In this document: in pieces, positions 49,618 through 59,134 of the stretch
Layout of the letters: every line of letters starts with the position of its first letter
Numbering within the stretch: position 1 is the first letter of the stretch
NCBI RefSeq assembly: GCF_021147775.1
Contig: NZ_JAGTPK010000031.1
Location: 1 to 61,936 of the forward strand
Length of the DNA: 61,936 bases
Source of the DNA: Pseudomonas californiensis
GTDB taxonomy: Bacteria > Pseudomonadota > Gammaproteobacteria > Pseudomonadales > Pseudomonadaceae
Direction of reading: 5' to 3'
The notes under the pieces: generated by a model
What the model saw: the letters and a program-made list of their open reading frames with translations, nothing else
Told to the model about the DNA's origin: nothing
Databases searched by the model: none
Program-made: the position numbers and the translations under genes

Positions 49618-50553
49618 ATGAGCACCCTTCACCGCGCAGTATTGATCAGCCGTTATGGCGGCGCTGACGCAGCACACATCGCCAGCATCGAAACGCCAGC
49701 ACCTGGGCAAGGCCAAGTCAGGGTCAAGGTCCGCGCAGCCGGCGTGAACGGCATCGACTGGAAGGTCCGCGAAGGTCATGTTCGCAATGCTTTTCCGCTT
49801 CAACTGCCCATTGTGCTGGGTGCCGAAATGGCCGGGGTGGTGGACGCCGTCGGGCCTGGCGCCTCTCGTTTCCGTGTGGGTGACCGCGTCATGGGCGCTG
49901 TGGGCGGGCTGGGCGCGTACGCTGAGTTCGTGACCGTCGGCGAGGCCAGCCTGGCCCCCACGCCTGATGATTTGAGCGATGTTAAAGCTGCCGCCATGCC
50001 GGTAGCCGCAGTCGCCGCGTGGAACAGTCTTCATCACGCAGGCCCCATCACGCCAGGCCAGCGAATCCTGGTTCACGGTGCGGCAGGTGGGCTGGGTGCC
50101 TATGTGGTGCAATACGCCAGACAGGCAGGCGCCGAGGTATTCGCGACTGCGAGCGCTGCCGATCTGGACTATGTACGCAGTCTGGGTGCCCACCAGGTCA
50201 TCGACTATCAGACCCAACGTTTCGAGGACGTCCTTGAGAACATCGATCTGGTTCTCGATTACGTGGGCGGTGAGGTGCTTGATCGCTCCTGGCAGGTGCT
50301 TGCCGAAGACGGCGTCATTATCGGAACGTCATCACCCGACATCCTGGCCCGGACCCCGGCGAATCGCCGCAGTCTGTGGTTCATGAACAAACCTGACCCC
50401 GAACTCCTGGAGCGGCTGGCCAAGGCTGTCGCCAGCGGCACGCTGACATCCAGGATCGGCAACGTGGTCGATTTCGCGGATATCCCCCAGGCAATCGAAC
50501 GCAACCGGACCGTTTCACACACGGGCAAGGTCGTGGCGGACTTCACCCGCTGA
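49618..50553 (+). CDS. NADP-dependent quinone oxidoreductase (zinc-less MDR)
   Basis: A 311-residue medium-chain reductase: GroES-like part with VLGAEMAGVVDAVGPG, coenzyme site HGAAGGLGAYVVQYARQAGA (AAGGLG motif, positions about 150-160) and DYVGGEVLDRSW. No zinc cysteines, as in quinone oxidoreductases (QorA/ zeta-crystallin type). CGAGG precedes the ATG at 49618. It leads a run with NmrA-like, DoxX and pirin genes, a set commonly linked to quinone or electrophile stress. Confidence 0.9.
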   Translation: MSTLHRAVLISRYGGADAAHIASIETPAPGQGQVRVKVRAAGVNGIDWKVREGHVRNAFPLQLPIVLGAEMAGVVDAVGPGASRFRVGDRVMGAVGGLGAYAEFVTVGEASLAPTPDDLSDVKAAAMPVAAVAAWNSLHHAGPITPGQRILVHGAAGGLGAYVVQYARQAGAEVFATASAADLDYVRSLGAHQVIDYQTQRFEDVLENIDLVLDYVGGEVLDRSWQVLAEDGVIIGTSSPDILARTPANRRSLWFMNKPDPELLERLAKAVASGTLTSRIGNVVDFADIPQAIERNRTVSHTGKVVADFTR

Positions 50554-50605
50554 TCATCACACATCCCTCTCACATCCATCCGAAATCCATTGCAGGAGTT
50601 TCACC

Positions 50606-51476
50606 ATGAGCATTCTCGTTATTGGTGCCACGGGCACTATTGGTTCACTGATTACCCAGGGCCTTTCAAAGGCCGGTGCGCAGGTCAAAGCCCTGGTGCG
50701 TCAAACGGGCAAGCGAGACTTCCCCGCAGGCGTCACTGAAGTTGTGGCAGACCTCACCGATGTCGCTTCCCTGCGTACCGCGCTGTCGTCGGTCCGCACG
50801 TTGTTTCTGATCAATGCCGTTACCCCTGATGAAGTGACCCAGGCGCTGATCACGCTGAACCTCGCCCAGGAGGCCGGTATCGAGACGCATCGTCTATCTG
50901 TCGGTGATTCATGCTGACAAATTCACCAATGTGCCGCACTTCACCGGCAAGCATACGGTTGAACGCATGATCGAAACCCTCGATATCCCGGCGACAGTTC
51001 TGCGTCCGGCGTATTTCATGCAAAACGAGCACATGGTCCTGCAGACGATCCAGAACTACTCGGTGTACCCGATGCCCATCGGCGCAGCGGGCGTTTCGAT
51101 GATCGATGCGCGTGACATTGCCGATGTTGCCGTGGCCGAACTGCTGCGCCGCGACAAGGCACTTTCGGCGCTTGAACGTGTGACCCTGGAACTGGTGGGC
51201 CCGCAACCGCTTACCGGTGCGTCAGTCGCCAGGATCTGGAGCGCGGCTTTGGGGCGCGAGATCGCCTATGGCGGTGATGATATCGCGGCGTTCGAAGGGC
51301 AGCTGGCTGCCTACGGCCCCAATTGGCTGGCGTATGACATGCGCCTGATGATGGCAGGTATCCAGAAGTTCGGCATGCAGGCCGCTGACGGAACCGTGGC
51401 TCGGCTTGAGGCCATCGTGGGCCACCCGCTGCGCACCTATGAAGCGTTCGTGAACGAGTCGCTTGCCACGGTTTGA
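50606..51476 (+). pseudogene. NmrA/NAD(P)H-binding family protein, frameshifted
   Basis: The ATG at 50606 (GCAGGAG upstream) starts MSILVIGATGTIGSLITQGL, a Rossmann GxxGxxG start, and the frame is lost after EAGIE. An extra A at about 50885 explains it: removing it restores ERIVYLSVIHADKFTNVPHF, and the downstream frame then runs to 51476 (LRPAYFMQNE, IDARDIADVA). The span of 871 nt is one more than a multiple of three, as expected. The family includes redox-sensing NmrA proteins and quinone reductases such as QorB. Sequencing error is the alternative. Confidence 0.85.
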
Positions 51477-51590
51477 ACCGTCGCAGGGCAGGGGGCGCTC
51501 CGGTTTTGCGGGTGACCGCCGCTCCCTGAAGCCCGCTTGTCGTCCAGCTTTCAACCCTCTCACTTTCAACCCTCTCAAGAGTACAGCGTC

Positions 51591-51998
51591 ATGAGCAGTC
51601 AGACGGTCACGCAGGACCCCGCACGGAGCAAGACTATCCGCTACACCTCCCTGGCATTACGTCTGTTGGCGGCAGTGGCTTTTCTGGCCGCTGGCGGCGC
51701 CAAACTTGCCGGTATACCGATGATGGTCGAGATCTTTGAACACATTGGTCTGGGCCAATGGTTCCGCATCTTCACCGGGCTGGTCGAAGTCAGCGCGGCC
51801 ATTGCGTTGCTGATTCCTTACAGCGCTGGCCTGGCGGGGCTGCTGCTGGCGATCACCATGGCATGCGCCGTTTTCACTCACGTGTTCGTGATTGGCGGCA
51901 GTCCCGCACCGGGAATCCTGTTAGGGGTGATTACGGCAAGCATTGCCTGGCTCAATCGCGCCGGTCTCTTGACGCTCATCCGCCCAACGCATGCCTGA
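51591..51998 (+). CDS. DoxX-family membrane protein
   Basis: A 135-residue protein with four hydrophobic segments: about 22-40, 58-78, 83-103 and 108-125. The FLAAGGAKLAGIPMMVEIFEHIG region is typical of DoxX/DoxD-like proteins, which are small inner-membrane proteins associated with quinone-linked redox or thiol stress. It lies between the NmrA-like and pirin genes and is the only intact one of those three. ATG at 51591 is chosen; an upstream in-frame start at 51537 exists. Confidence 0.85.
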   Translation: MSSQTVTQDPARSKTIRYTSLALRLLAAVAFLAAGGAKLAGIPMMVEIFEHIGLGQWFRIFTGLVEVSAAIALLIPYSAGLAGLLLAITMACAVFTHVFVIGGSPAPGILLGVITASIAWLNRAGLLTLIRPTHA

Positions 51999-52016
51999 CG
52001 CCAGGGAATCGAAATC

Positions 52017-52942
52017 ATGAAGACGTCTTCAGCGCACCTCGGTACCGATTTGCCCCGTCGCATTACGCAGCACACACGGGAACAGCGGGTCACGGCCCCA
52101 TCACCCGCCTCATGAGTCCCTCTGATCTGGGGCAGTTGCTCAAGCCCTTTGTGTTCCTGGATATCTTCGATGCCAGCGGGGACGCTGTTCGTGCGATGGA
52201 AAACATGCATCTGCATCCTCACTCCGGGATAGCGACCATCACGGTGTTTACCCAAGGTCGTGTGCGCTACAGCGATCCGGACAATGGGCAAGGGACGCTG
52301 GGTTACGGCGGAGTCGAGTGGATGCGTGCAGCGGGTGGCGTCTGGCACGGCAAGGAACTGAGTGCAGATGATGTGCCTCGTATTCAGGGCTTTCAGCTGT
52401 GGATCACGTTACCGGCCGAGCTTGAAAACAGTGAACCTGAAAGTCGCTATATCGAGTCGGTGGGCGCCCAGAAGGGCCAGCCCGCTCAGGTCATTCTGGG
52501 TACCTATCGCGGCGTACAAAGCCCGGTTCCTGCACCTGAAGGGGTCAACTACCTGCTGGTCACGTTAACGCCCGGAGAACGCTGGGTGTATGAGCCGCCT
52601 GCCGGTCATACGGTGGCATGGCTTGCGCTGGCCAACGGGGCGCTGCAGGGCGACGGGATTATTCAGTCCGGCGAACTGGTGAGTTTCGATTCAAGCGAGT
52701 CCCCCATCGTATTGCAGGCTTGCAGGCTTGCAGGCTTGCAGGCTTGCGGGCAGGAGGACGCGGTGTTCGTGCTCGGTTCGGCAGTGCCTCATCCACACGA
52801 TCTGCACATGGGGTACTACTCGGTGCATACCAGTGAGCAGGCGTTGGAGCAGGGTGAGCGTCGCATCGCTGAACTGGGCAAAAAGCTGAAAGCCGCCGGA
52901 GATCGCCGCACCGCAAGCGGCACCATTCCAGTGTTTCGCTGA
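52017..52942 (+). pseudogene. Pirin-family protein, frameshifted near the N-terminus
   Basis: ATG at 52017 starts MKTSSAHLGTDLPRRITQHT, then the frame is lost; the second frame continues GTAGHGPITRLMSPSDLGQL, the conserved pirin start, to the stop at 52942. One base is missing near 52075; the 926-nt span is one short of a multiple of three. The rest is intact with metal-site residues in HLHPHSGIATITVF (two His plus) and the second cupin half with HPHDLHMGYYSVH. Pirins are cupin quercetinases/redox proteins. An in-frame ATG at 52112 could give a protein without the first 30 residues. Confidence 0.85.
52712..52751 (+). repeat. Tandem 8-bp repeat inside the pirin gene
   Basis: TTGCAGGC is repeated four times perfectly (52712-52743), then once with a single change (TTGCGGGC, 52744-52751). 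It encodes the unusual stretch LQACRLAGLQACG between IVLQA and the conserved FVLGSAVPHPHD. Eight is not a multiple of three, so gain or loss of one unit changes the reading frame. Confidence 0.9.
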
Positions 52943-52950
52943 TGCGCGCA

Positions 52951-52973
52951 GCGGGCGCCTTTCAGCCGCCCGC
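52951..52973. terminator. Bidirectional hairpin between pirin and isomerase genes
   Basis: GCGGGCG / CGCCCGC perfect 7-bp stem with a 9-base loop between the convergent genes; no strong T run. Confidence 0.55.
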
Positions 52974-52998
52974 TTGATCTCAAACGTCAGCCTTGCGT

Positions 52999-53901
52999 CT
53001 ATTTGAAATATTTGTCCACGTAACCCTGGATTTCCTTGCGCATGAACCGCCCGGAGTCGTCGGCACGTTCTTCCCAGCCGAACACGCACGCAGTGACGAT
53101 GCCGTCGAAGCCGGTCTTGGCCAGCGAGCCGAAGAACAGGTCCCAGTCGATTTCACCCTGATGCATGTCCATGTGCTGATGCACCGTCACTTTTGCGCCC
53201 GGCGGGTTGACGATATAGCGCAGGCCTGACGACGCCTTGTGGTTGTAGGTGTCGGCGATGTGGACGTGGGCAATCATCGAGCCGGCATCGGCGATCATCT
53301 GTGCCATGTCGTCACCGAAGTAAAAGGTGTGCGGTGTGCAGTACAGGAATTTGACATGGTCCGAACCGATGGTCTTGAGCATGTCCAGCGCCGGATGCAG
53401 GGTCTCGCACCAGTCTTCGGGGTGCGGCTCGACATTGAGCGTGACGCCTTCTTTTTCAAGCACAGGCACCAGTTCTTCCATGGAGCGCCACCACGCGGCT
53501 TCGCTGGACTCATGGGTATGAGAGCCGCCGCAGCAGCTGACCTTGTGCCCGCGATCAGGCGACGGGCCACGGCCGAACTCTGAATTCATCGTGGTGCAGC
53601 CCATTTCCACGGCAATCTGGATCGCTTCTTTCCAGTAATTCACGGCGGCGCGACGTTCATCCTCATGGGGGCTGGCCCAACGGTACATCGGCAGCAATGA
53701 GGCGAGCTGCACATGATGGTCGCGCAGGGCTTTCTTGAATTCGGCGATACGCTCCTTGTGAGCGCGCGGACGCACCCACCAGGGCAGGAAGTCGTCTCGG
53801 GGCGACAGCTCAATGTATTCGTAACCGAGTTCGGCCGTTTTGCGGCACAGCTCTGGCAGGCTCAAGTGGCGATGCATGTAGGGGTCGAGGGCTATTTTCA
53901 T
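52999..53901 (-). CDS. Sugar phosphate isomerase/epimerase family protein (AP_endonuc_2 barrel)
   Basis: A 300-residue TIM barrel of the xylose isomerase-like family. It begins MKIALDPYMHRHLSLPELCRK, has metal-binding candidates in LNVEPHPEDW (Glu), HVHIADTYNH and VHQHMDMHQGEIDW, and ends with an EIQGYVDKYF tail. Members act in inositol, inosose or rare-sugar metabolism. It is the third gene of a minus-strand operon, 81 bp after the dehydrogenase. Exact substrate cannot be inferred. Confidence 0.85.
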   Translation of the reverse strand: MKIALDPYMHRHLSLPELCRKTAELGYEYIELSPRDDFLPWWVRPRAHKERIAEFKKALRDHHVQLASLLPMYRWASPHEDERRAAVNYWKEAIQIAVEMGCTTMNSEFGRGPSPDRGHKVSCCGGSHTHESSEAAWWRSMEELVPVLEKEGVTLNVEPHPEDWCETLHPALDMLKTIGSDHVKFLYCTPHTFYFGDDMAQMIADAGSMIAHVHIADTYNHKASSGLRYIVNPPGAKVTVHQHMDMHQGEIDWDLFFGSLAKTGFDGIVTACVFGWEERADDSGRFMRKEIQGYVDKYFK

Positions 53902-53982
53902 TGTTGTTCTCCTGGCACGTTACGGTTGCCGTGAAGGCGTGGGTTCCAAGGAATGGAGATGCGGATCACGGTCGAAAGGGGT

Positions 53983-55152
53983 TCAGTACGCCACCCAGGC
54001 GCAATCGTTGTCGGCAGACTGCACGCAGCGTTCGACCCAACGGACACCTTCGACGCCTGCGTCGATGCCGGGGTAACGGATATTGCGCAGCGCCTGATCG
54101 TCCTTGCGATCGCACGCATCCATGGCCAGGGCGAACCGGTAATAGAGATTGGCCCAGGCTTCGAACAACCCCTCAGGATGGCCACCGCCGATGCGATCAT
54201 CGACCCGCGCATTCGCGTGCAGGTAACCCATGCCACGCTCGAAGATCTGCGCGGGTTGCCCCTGTATTTCAACGCTCAGTTGATTGGGGCGCTCATCCCA
54301 CCATTCGAGGCTCGCTTTTGAACCGATGACCCGGATTTTCTGGCCATGCATCGAGCCTGCGTTGACCGCGCTCGACCACACCATGCCCATCGCACCCCCT
54401 TCGTATTCCATCAGGGTGTAAGCGTTGTCTTCCAGTGGCGCGCGGCTGGCGACGAAACTTTGTCGACTGCACATCAGTCGTTTGATCCTGAGGTCTGGCA
54501 GCATCACTTCTGACAGGTACAGCGGATGCGTTCCGACATCACCCAGCACATAGCTGGGCCCGGCTTGCCGTGGGTCGACGCGCCATTGTGTCGCCTGGCT
54601 TTGCGCCTCGACCGCAGCACTGTGGAAGCCGTGGGCGAACTGCATGTGCACCATGCGGATCTCGCCCAGCGCACCGTCCGCGATCATCTCGCGTGCCTGC
54701 TCAATCAACTGATGCCCGGCATAACCGTAGGTCACGCCTACCACACGGTTGTTTTGCCTGGCCAGCTCACGCAGGGTTTCGGCTTGCTCGACAGTGAAGC
54801 ACAAAGGTTTTTCACAGACGACGTGCAGTCCGGCTTCAAGCGCCGCTTTGGTAATCGCGTAATGGGTGCCATTGGGAGTGGCAATCGAGACGGCCTGGAT
54901 GCCGTCCGGGCGCTGAGCTTCCTGCTCGAACAGGCTCAGGTAATCGGCGTAACAGCGTTCAGGATCGAGCCCCAGTTGCCCGCCGAATTCGCTGCCACGC
55001 ACCGGATCGATGTCGAATGCGCCTGCCACCAGGGCGAACGTGTTGTCGCGCAATGCTGCGCAACGATGGATGTAGCCGATCTGGCTTTGGCTGCCGCCGC
55101 CCACCATGGCCCAGCGAATCGGTTGTGCAATGCGTTTGCTGCCGTTGATCAT
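53983..55152 (-). CDS. Gfo/Idh/MocA-family dehydrogenase
   Basis: A 389-residue NAD-dependent oxidoreductase: MVGGGSQSQIGYIHRCA (Rossmann start) near residues 15-30, ATPNGTHYAIT, catalytic EKPLCF (Lys) and the C-terminal beta-sheet domain with DVGTHPLYL and GGGHPEGLFEAW. Close relatives oxidise inositol isomers or other polyols. GAGG precedes the ATG at 55152; a longer frame to 55278 overlaps the next gene. Flanked by two isomerase-like genes, so a keto-inositol or keto-sugar pathway is probable. Confidence 0.88.
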   Translation of the reverse strand: MINGSKRIAQPIRWAMVGGGSQSQIGYIHRCAALRDNTFALVAGAFDIDPVRGSEFGGQLGLDPERCYADYLSLFEQEAQRPDGIQAVSIATPNGTHYAITKAALEAGLHVVCEKPLCFTVEQAETLRELARQNNRVVGVTYGYAGHQLIEQAREMIADGALGEIRMVHMQFAHGFHSAAVEAQSQATQWRVDPRQAGPSYVLGDVGTHPLYLSEVMLPDLRIKRLMCSRQSFVASRAPLEDNAYTLMEYEGGAMGMVWSSAVNAGSMHGQKIRVIGSKASLEWWDERPNQLSVEIQGQPAQIFERGMGYLHANARVDDRIGGGHPEGLFEAWANLYYRFALAMDACDRKDDQALRNIRYPGIDAGVEGVRWVERCVQSADNDCAWVAY

Positions 55153-55171
55153 GTTGATTACCTCGTGCGGA

Positions 55172-56095
55172 TCAGAATCCGACTTCTGCAAGGTAGGTGC
55201 GACTGGACCTGACATCTTCCAGGCTGCCGTTGGCGTTGCGCGGGTCACGTTCCTGTTCGACGGTGATGTACCCCTCATATCCGAGGTTCTGAATAAGGCG
55301 ATACAAGCCCGGATAATCGATCACGCCGCGGCCGATAGGGCACATGACACCTTGGCCACAGGCGTCGAAAAACCTGATGCGCTCGTTCATCACACGGTCA
55401 AAGACGCGTTGATCGATGTCTTTGAAATGGATGTAGTCCAGCCGATGCGCGTAAGCCCGTAACGAGGCTGCCGGGTCCATGCCGGCGTAATAGAGGTGGC
55501 CGGTGTCCAGGCACAGGCCTGCGACCGGGTCCGGGATGTCTTCGACCAACCGTGCGAGTTCGTCGGCAAACTCGATGTAACCGCCCGCATGGGGGTGGAT
55601 CACGGGCCGAATGCCGTATTCATTCCAGGCAATGTCACTGATCGCACGGATGTGGCCCATCATCGTGTCCCAGGTTGCGTCATCAAGACGCTGGGCCCGA
55701 TCAGAGTGGCCCGCTGCGTAGTCACGCGCTTCGTGGCCCCAATCGATGATGACCAGATAAGGCCCTGCATAACGCTGTCCGGATTCCTTTTCGATGGCTG
55801 GCAGCTGTTTCAACAGAGCGCAGATGTCGTGGGCCTGACGGAGGAGGGACGGCAGGTTTGCAGGCGTTACCAGGTCGTCGAAAATGGTGCCTGCGACAAC
55901 GTGCAGACGATTATCAGCGAGAGCAGTGCTGACGACGCCGGCATCCAGCGGAAGGTAGCCATAAGGGCCCAGCTCGATGCCGCGATACCCCGCCTGTGCG
56001 GCTTCGCCGAGCACGTTACGCCAGGGCGGCAAGAAAGGGTTTCTCACATCGTCAACGCCCCAGCAGCAGGGTGCTGTGGAGATATGGATGGTCAT
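55172..56095 (-). CDS. Sugar phosphate isomerase/epimerase family protein (IolE-like)
   Basis: A 307-residue TIM barrel beginning TAPCCWGVDDVRNP, with PVIHPHAGGYIEF (metal His/Glu), LCLDTGHLYYAGMDP, HFKDIDQRV and ITVEQERDPR (final Glu). The blocks recall IolE (2-keto-myo-inositol dehydratase), which often begins with a similar WG.D motif, but the full iol operon is absent. It is first in the minus-strand operon, divergent from a LacI regulator. Confidence 0.85.
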   Translation of the reverse strand: MTIHISTAPCCWGVDDVRNPFLPPWRNVLGEAAQAGYRGIELGPYGYLPLDAGVVSTALADNRLHVVAGTIFDDLVTPANLPSLLRQAHDICALLKQLPAIEKESGQRYAGPYLVIIDWGHEARDYAAGHSDRAQRLDDATWDTMMGHIRAISDIAWNEYGIRPVIHPHAGGYIEFADELARLVEDIPDPVAGLCLDTGHLYYAGMDPAASLRAYAHRLDYIHFKDIDQRVFDRVMNERIRFFDACGQGVMCPIGRGVIDYPGLYRLIQNLGYEGYITVEQERDPRNANGSLEDVRSSRTYLAEVGF

Positions 56096-56192
56096 GGGTG
56101 CACTCCAGCTTTTTTGTTATTGATGAGCGTTCAGCACAGGGTCGATGCTATTTCAGTCGTACGGAGCACGGCAACGGGGGGATGGTCAACTC

Positions 56193-56232
56193 TGTCAAAA
56201 CCCTTCATTATCAAAAAAAGGGATGTCAAAAC
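56193..56232. promoter_or_regulatory. Direct repeats in the LacI/isomerase divergent region
   Basis: TGTCAAAAC occurs at 56193-56201 and again at 56224-56232, 31 bp (about three helical turns) apart, with a related TATCAAAAA between. The position directly ahead of the LacI-family start suggests a regulatory role. Confidence 0.35.
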
Positions 56233-57282
56233 ATGTCAGAAACGCCTCGTCGAAAATTCCGCCCGACCATGGCGGATGTCGCTCGCGAAGCGGGCGTCAG
56301 CCTGTCTACGGTCGACCGGGTGCTGAACCTGCGAGCCGACGTGCGCACCGACACTGCGCATCGGATCGCGATGGCGGCGGCACGCCTTGGTTTTCATGCA
56401 AAAGGGGTGATCGAACAGCGCGTTCTCAATGACAAACCCACGGTTCGTCTGGGCTTTCTGTTGCAGAAGAGCGGCGTGGCGTTCTATCAAGGTCTGGCAA
56501 AGGCGCTCTCCAACGCTGCGGCGACCTTCACCCAGGCGCGTGTCCGTGTGGTGATCGGCTATCTGGATGATCTGGACCCGGCAACGGTGGCTCAGCGCGT
56601 TTTGGTGCTGGGTGAACAGGTCGATGGCATTGGGATGGTGGCGGTTGATCATCCGCGCGTACGTGAAGCCATCGCTCGCCTGAAAGCCACCGGTGTTCCT
56701 GTGGTCCCGCTGATTTCAGAACTGGCCGGTTCCTCTGGCACCGCGTTCGTCGGTGTCGACAGCCGACTGATGGGCCGTACCGCCGGGTGGTTCGTCACCC
56801 GGCTGGCCAAGCAGCCCGGCTCTGCCGCCGTGATGGTCAGCAGTCAGCGTTTCCAGTGTCAGGAGCTGTGTGAGCTGAGTTTTCGCAGTTACCTGTCCAG
56901 TCATTCCCCCGAGTGGGAGTTGCTGGCGTCACGCCTGACGCTTGAAGACGATGATTTCGCCTACGGCAACGCGCGTGACTTGCTGAGTGGCGAACCGGAT
57001 CTGTCCGCGTTGTATGTGGCCGGTGGCGGAGTTGCAGGCGTATTGCGTGCCCTGCGTGAGCTTCAACAGCAGCAGGTCAGGCTGCCGGTGGTGGTGTGTC
57101 ACGACTTGACGCCGCTGACCCGGGAAGCGCTGAAAACCGACCTGGTGCAGGCGGTGCTGTCGCATCCCGTCATCACGGTGGCGGAGGAGGCGGTGAAGGC
57201 TCTGGTTGCAGCGGTCGCTGAGCCCGATCTGGTCGCGAGGGTCATCGTGCCCGTCCAGATCGATGTCAGCGAAAGCATTTGA
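56233..57282 (+). CDS. LacI-family transcriptional regulator
   Basis: A 349-residue protein with the LacI HTH (TMADVAREAGVSLSTVDRVLN) then hinge and a periplasmic-binding-like domain (QKSGVAFYQGLAKAL; DSRLMGRTAGWFVTRLAK; YVAGGGVAGVLRAL). The VSLSTVDRVLN element and the sugar-binding half resemble regulators of inositol or rhizopine-like genes. ATG at 56233 is used; a long frame from 55996 overlaps the divergent gene. It probably controls the three-gene operon to its left. Confidence 0.9.
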   Translation: MSETPRRKFRPTMADVAREAGVSLSTVDRVLNLRADVRTDTAHRIAMAAARLGFHAKGVIEQRVLNDKPTVRLGFLLQKSGVAFYQGLAKALSNAAATFTQARVRVVIGYLDDLDPATVAQRVLVLGEQVDGIGMVAVDHPRVREAIARLKATGVPVVPLISELAGSSGTAFVGVDSRLMGRTAGWFVTRLAKQPGSAAVMVSSQRFQCQELCELSFRSYLSSHSPEWELLASRLTLEDDDFAYGNARDLLSGEPDLSALYVAGGGVAGVLRALRELQQQQVRLPVVVCHDLTPLTREALKTDLVQAVLSHPVITVAEEAVKALVAAVAEPDLVARVIVPVQIDVSESI

Positions 57283-57343
57283 AACCGACAGGTGAGCAGG
57301 GCGCGCCTGAGTCGTTCGTGCGCACCTGTGTCAGGCCGGATGT

Positions 57344-58982
57344 TCAGGCGTCGAACGAAGGATGTCGATGGACTTCCTTGCCGGCCAGCAGGGTCAGCAA
57401 CACTTGGGTTTGCCCCTATTTCACAGGGCGGGATGTTGAACAGATCACGGTCGAGCACGATCAAATCCGCATATTTGCCGACACTGAGGCTACCGGTGCA
57501 GGCCTCGCGCCAGACAGCGTGCGCGGCATTGACGGTGTAACCCTTTACCGCGTCCTCAATGCTGATCCGGTGCTGTGGCGTATGCGCAGGCCCGTCACCT
57601 TTGCTGTGTTCGCTCTGGCGCGTGACGGCGCACTGCATGATCTGGAAAGGGTCATAGGTGCTCACCCCCCAGTCGCTGCTCAGCATGCAGGTGGCGCCCT
57701 GACGGATGAGCGCTCCGATGGGGTAGATCCATTCGCCCCGATCCGGGCCGAGCATGGCATTCACCAGCGGATCCAGTTCGGGGTTTGGCTGCGCCCACAA
57801 TGTCTGGAAGTTGGCCAGGATCCCGAGTGCCTTGAACCGGGGAATGTCGGCAGGATCCACCACCTGAAGATGTGCCAGCTGGTGCCGGGCATTCCATCGA
57901 CCGTTTTGATGTTGCGCGTGTTCGATGCCATCTATTGCAGAGCGCACAGCGCGGTCGCCAATGGTATGGACATGCAACTGGAAGCCCGCGTGGTCCAGTG
58001 CCGTGAAGCATTCGTTGATCTGTGCCTGGCTGAACATCAGCTCAGCATGGCTGCCGTCATCGCTGCGTGCATCGAGCAACGCAGCAGTACCGTTTTCGAG
58101 CACACCGTCGAGGAAAAACTTGGCCGAGTGCAGCGAAACCCAGTCGCCCTGGTAGGTGTTCCTCAATGAAATCAATTCCTCGACCTGTTCGGCCAATGGC
58201 TTGTGGGCGAAAATCTTCGCCGTACCGCAAACGCGCAGGCTCAGGTCACCACGCTCATGGGCGGTCAGGTAGTTCTGCATCAGATTGCGATTGACCATCG
58301 CATCCAGCACCCCGGTGATACCGCGGCGGTTGAAGTCCTTGCTGTATTGCTTCATGGCCCTTAGATAATCATCTTCGGTGTAGGGCGGCGCAAAACGGCT
58401 CATTGCCCATATGGCATCTTCGCTCAGCCAGCCTTTCGGGCTGCCGTCGTCCAGGCGCAGGTAGCGGCCGTTATCGGGCTCCGGGCTACCTGGCACAACA
58501 CCCGCCGCTGCAAATGCGGCGCTGTTGGCCCAGCCGTTGTGGTAGTCATTGGCGAAGATAAGCGCAGGACGGTTGCCGGTGACGCTGTCCAGCAGCTCCT
58601 TGGTCAGTTGTTGCGGGTTGAAACGAGAGGAGGAGAAACCGACCCCTCGGATCCACTGCTTGTGTGGGTTCTCGTCTGCGAACGCCTTGATCACACCCAG
58701 CATGTCTTCGATACGTTCAACGTCGTACAGCAACGCGCTGTGGTAGAAGTCCGCGCTGCTGAGTTGAAAGTGCACGTGGGTATCCTGCAAACCCGGCAAC
58801 ATCATCCGACCTCCGGCATCAAGGCACCGCGTGCGTGCACCCGCAAAATGGCGGATGTGGTCATGACTGCCCACGGCCAAAATACGACCGTTTTGCACCG
58901 CGATGGCCTCGGCCATGGGCGTTCGCTCGTCCATCGTATGGATTCTGGCGTTGGTGATAATCAACTCGGCGATTGGCGACAT
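57344..58982 (-). pseudogene. YtcJ-like amidohydrolase, frameshifted near the C-terminus
   Basis: A metal-dependent amidohydrolase of about 545 residues: ITNARIHTMDERTPMAEAIA, metal-site QDTHVHFQL (HxH), HTIGDRAVR, HQLAHLQVV, SDWGVSTYDPF and the tail LSVGKYADLIVLDRDLF. After PPCEIG the frame is lost at a run of four G (57413-57416 on the plus strand); removing one G restores QTQVLLTLLAGKEVH and a stop at 57344. As it stands translation would run on through an unrelated tail to 57099, overlapping the LacI gene. AAGGAG precedes the ATG at 58982. Homopolymer sequencing error is a serious alternative. Confidence 0.85.
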
Positions 58983-59134
58983 AGAGGCTCCTTTCAACAT
59001 GTGGCGCCGAAGGCCCGATCAGTTCGACGCGTTGGGTCTGGCTTCGGGGCCTGATCGGCAACAGATGACGCAGGACAGCACTCCGTCATCGGTTGCGCAG
59101 GGCAGGCGGGTTCTGATGGGCCGGGACTTTTGAC

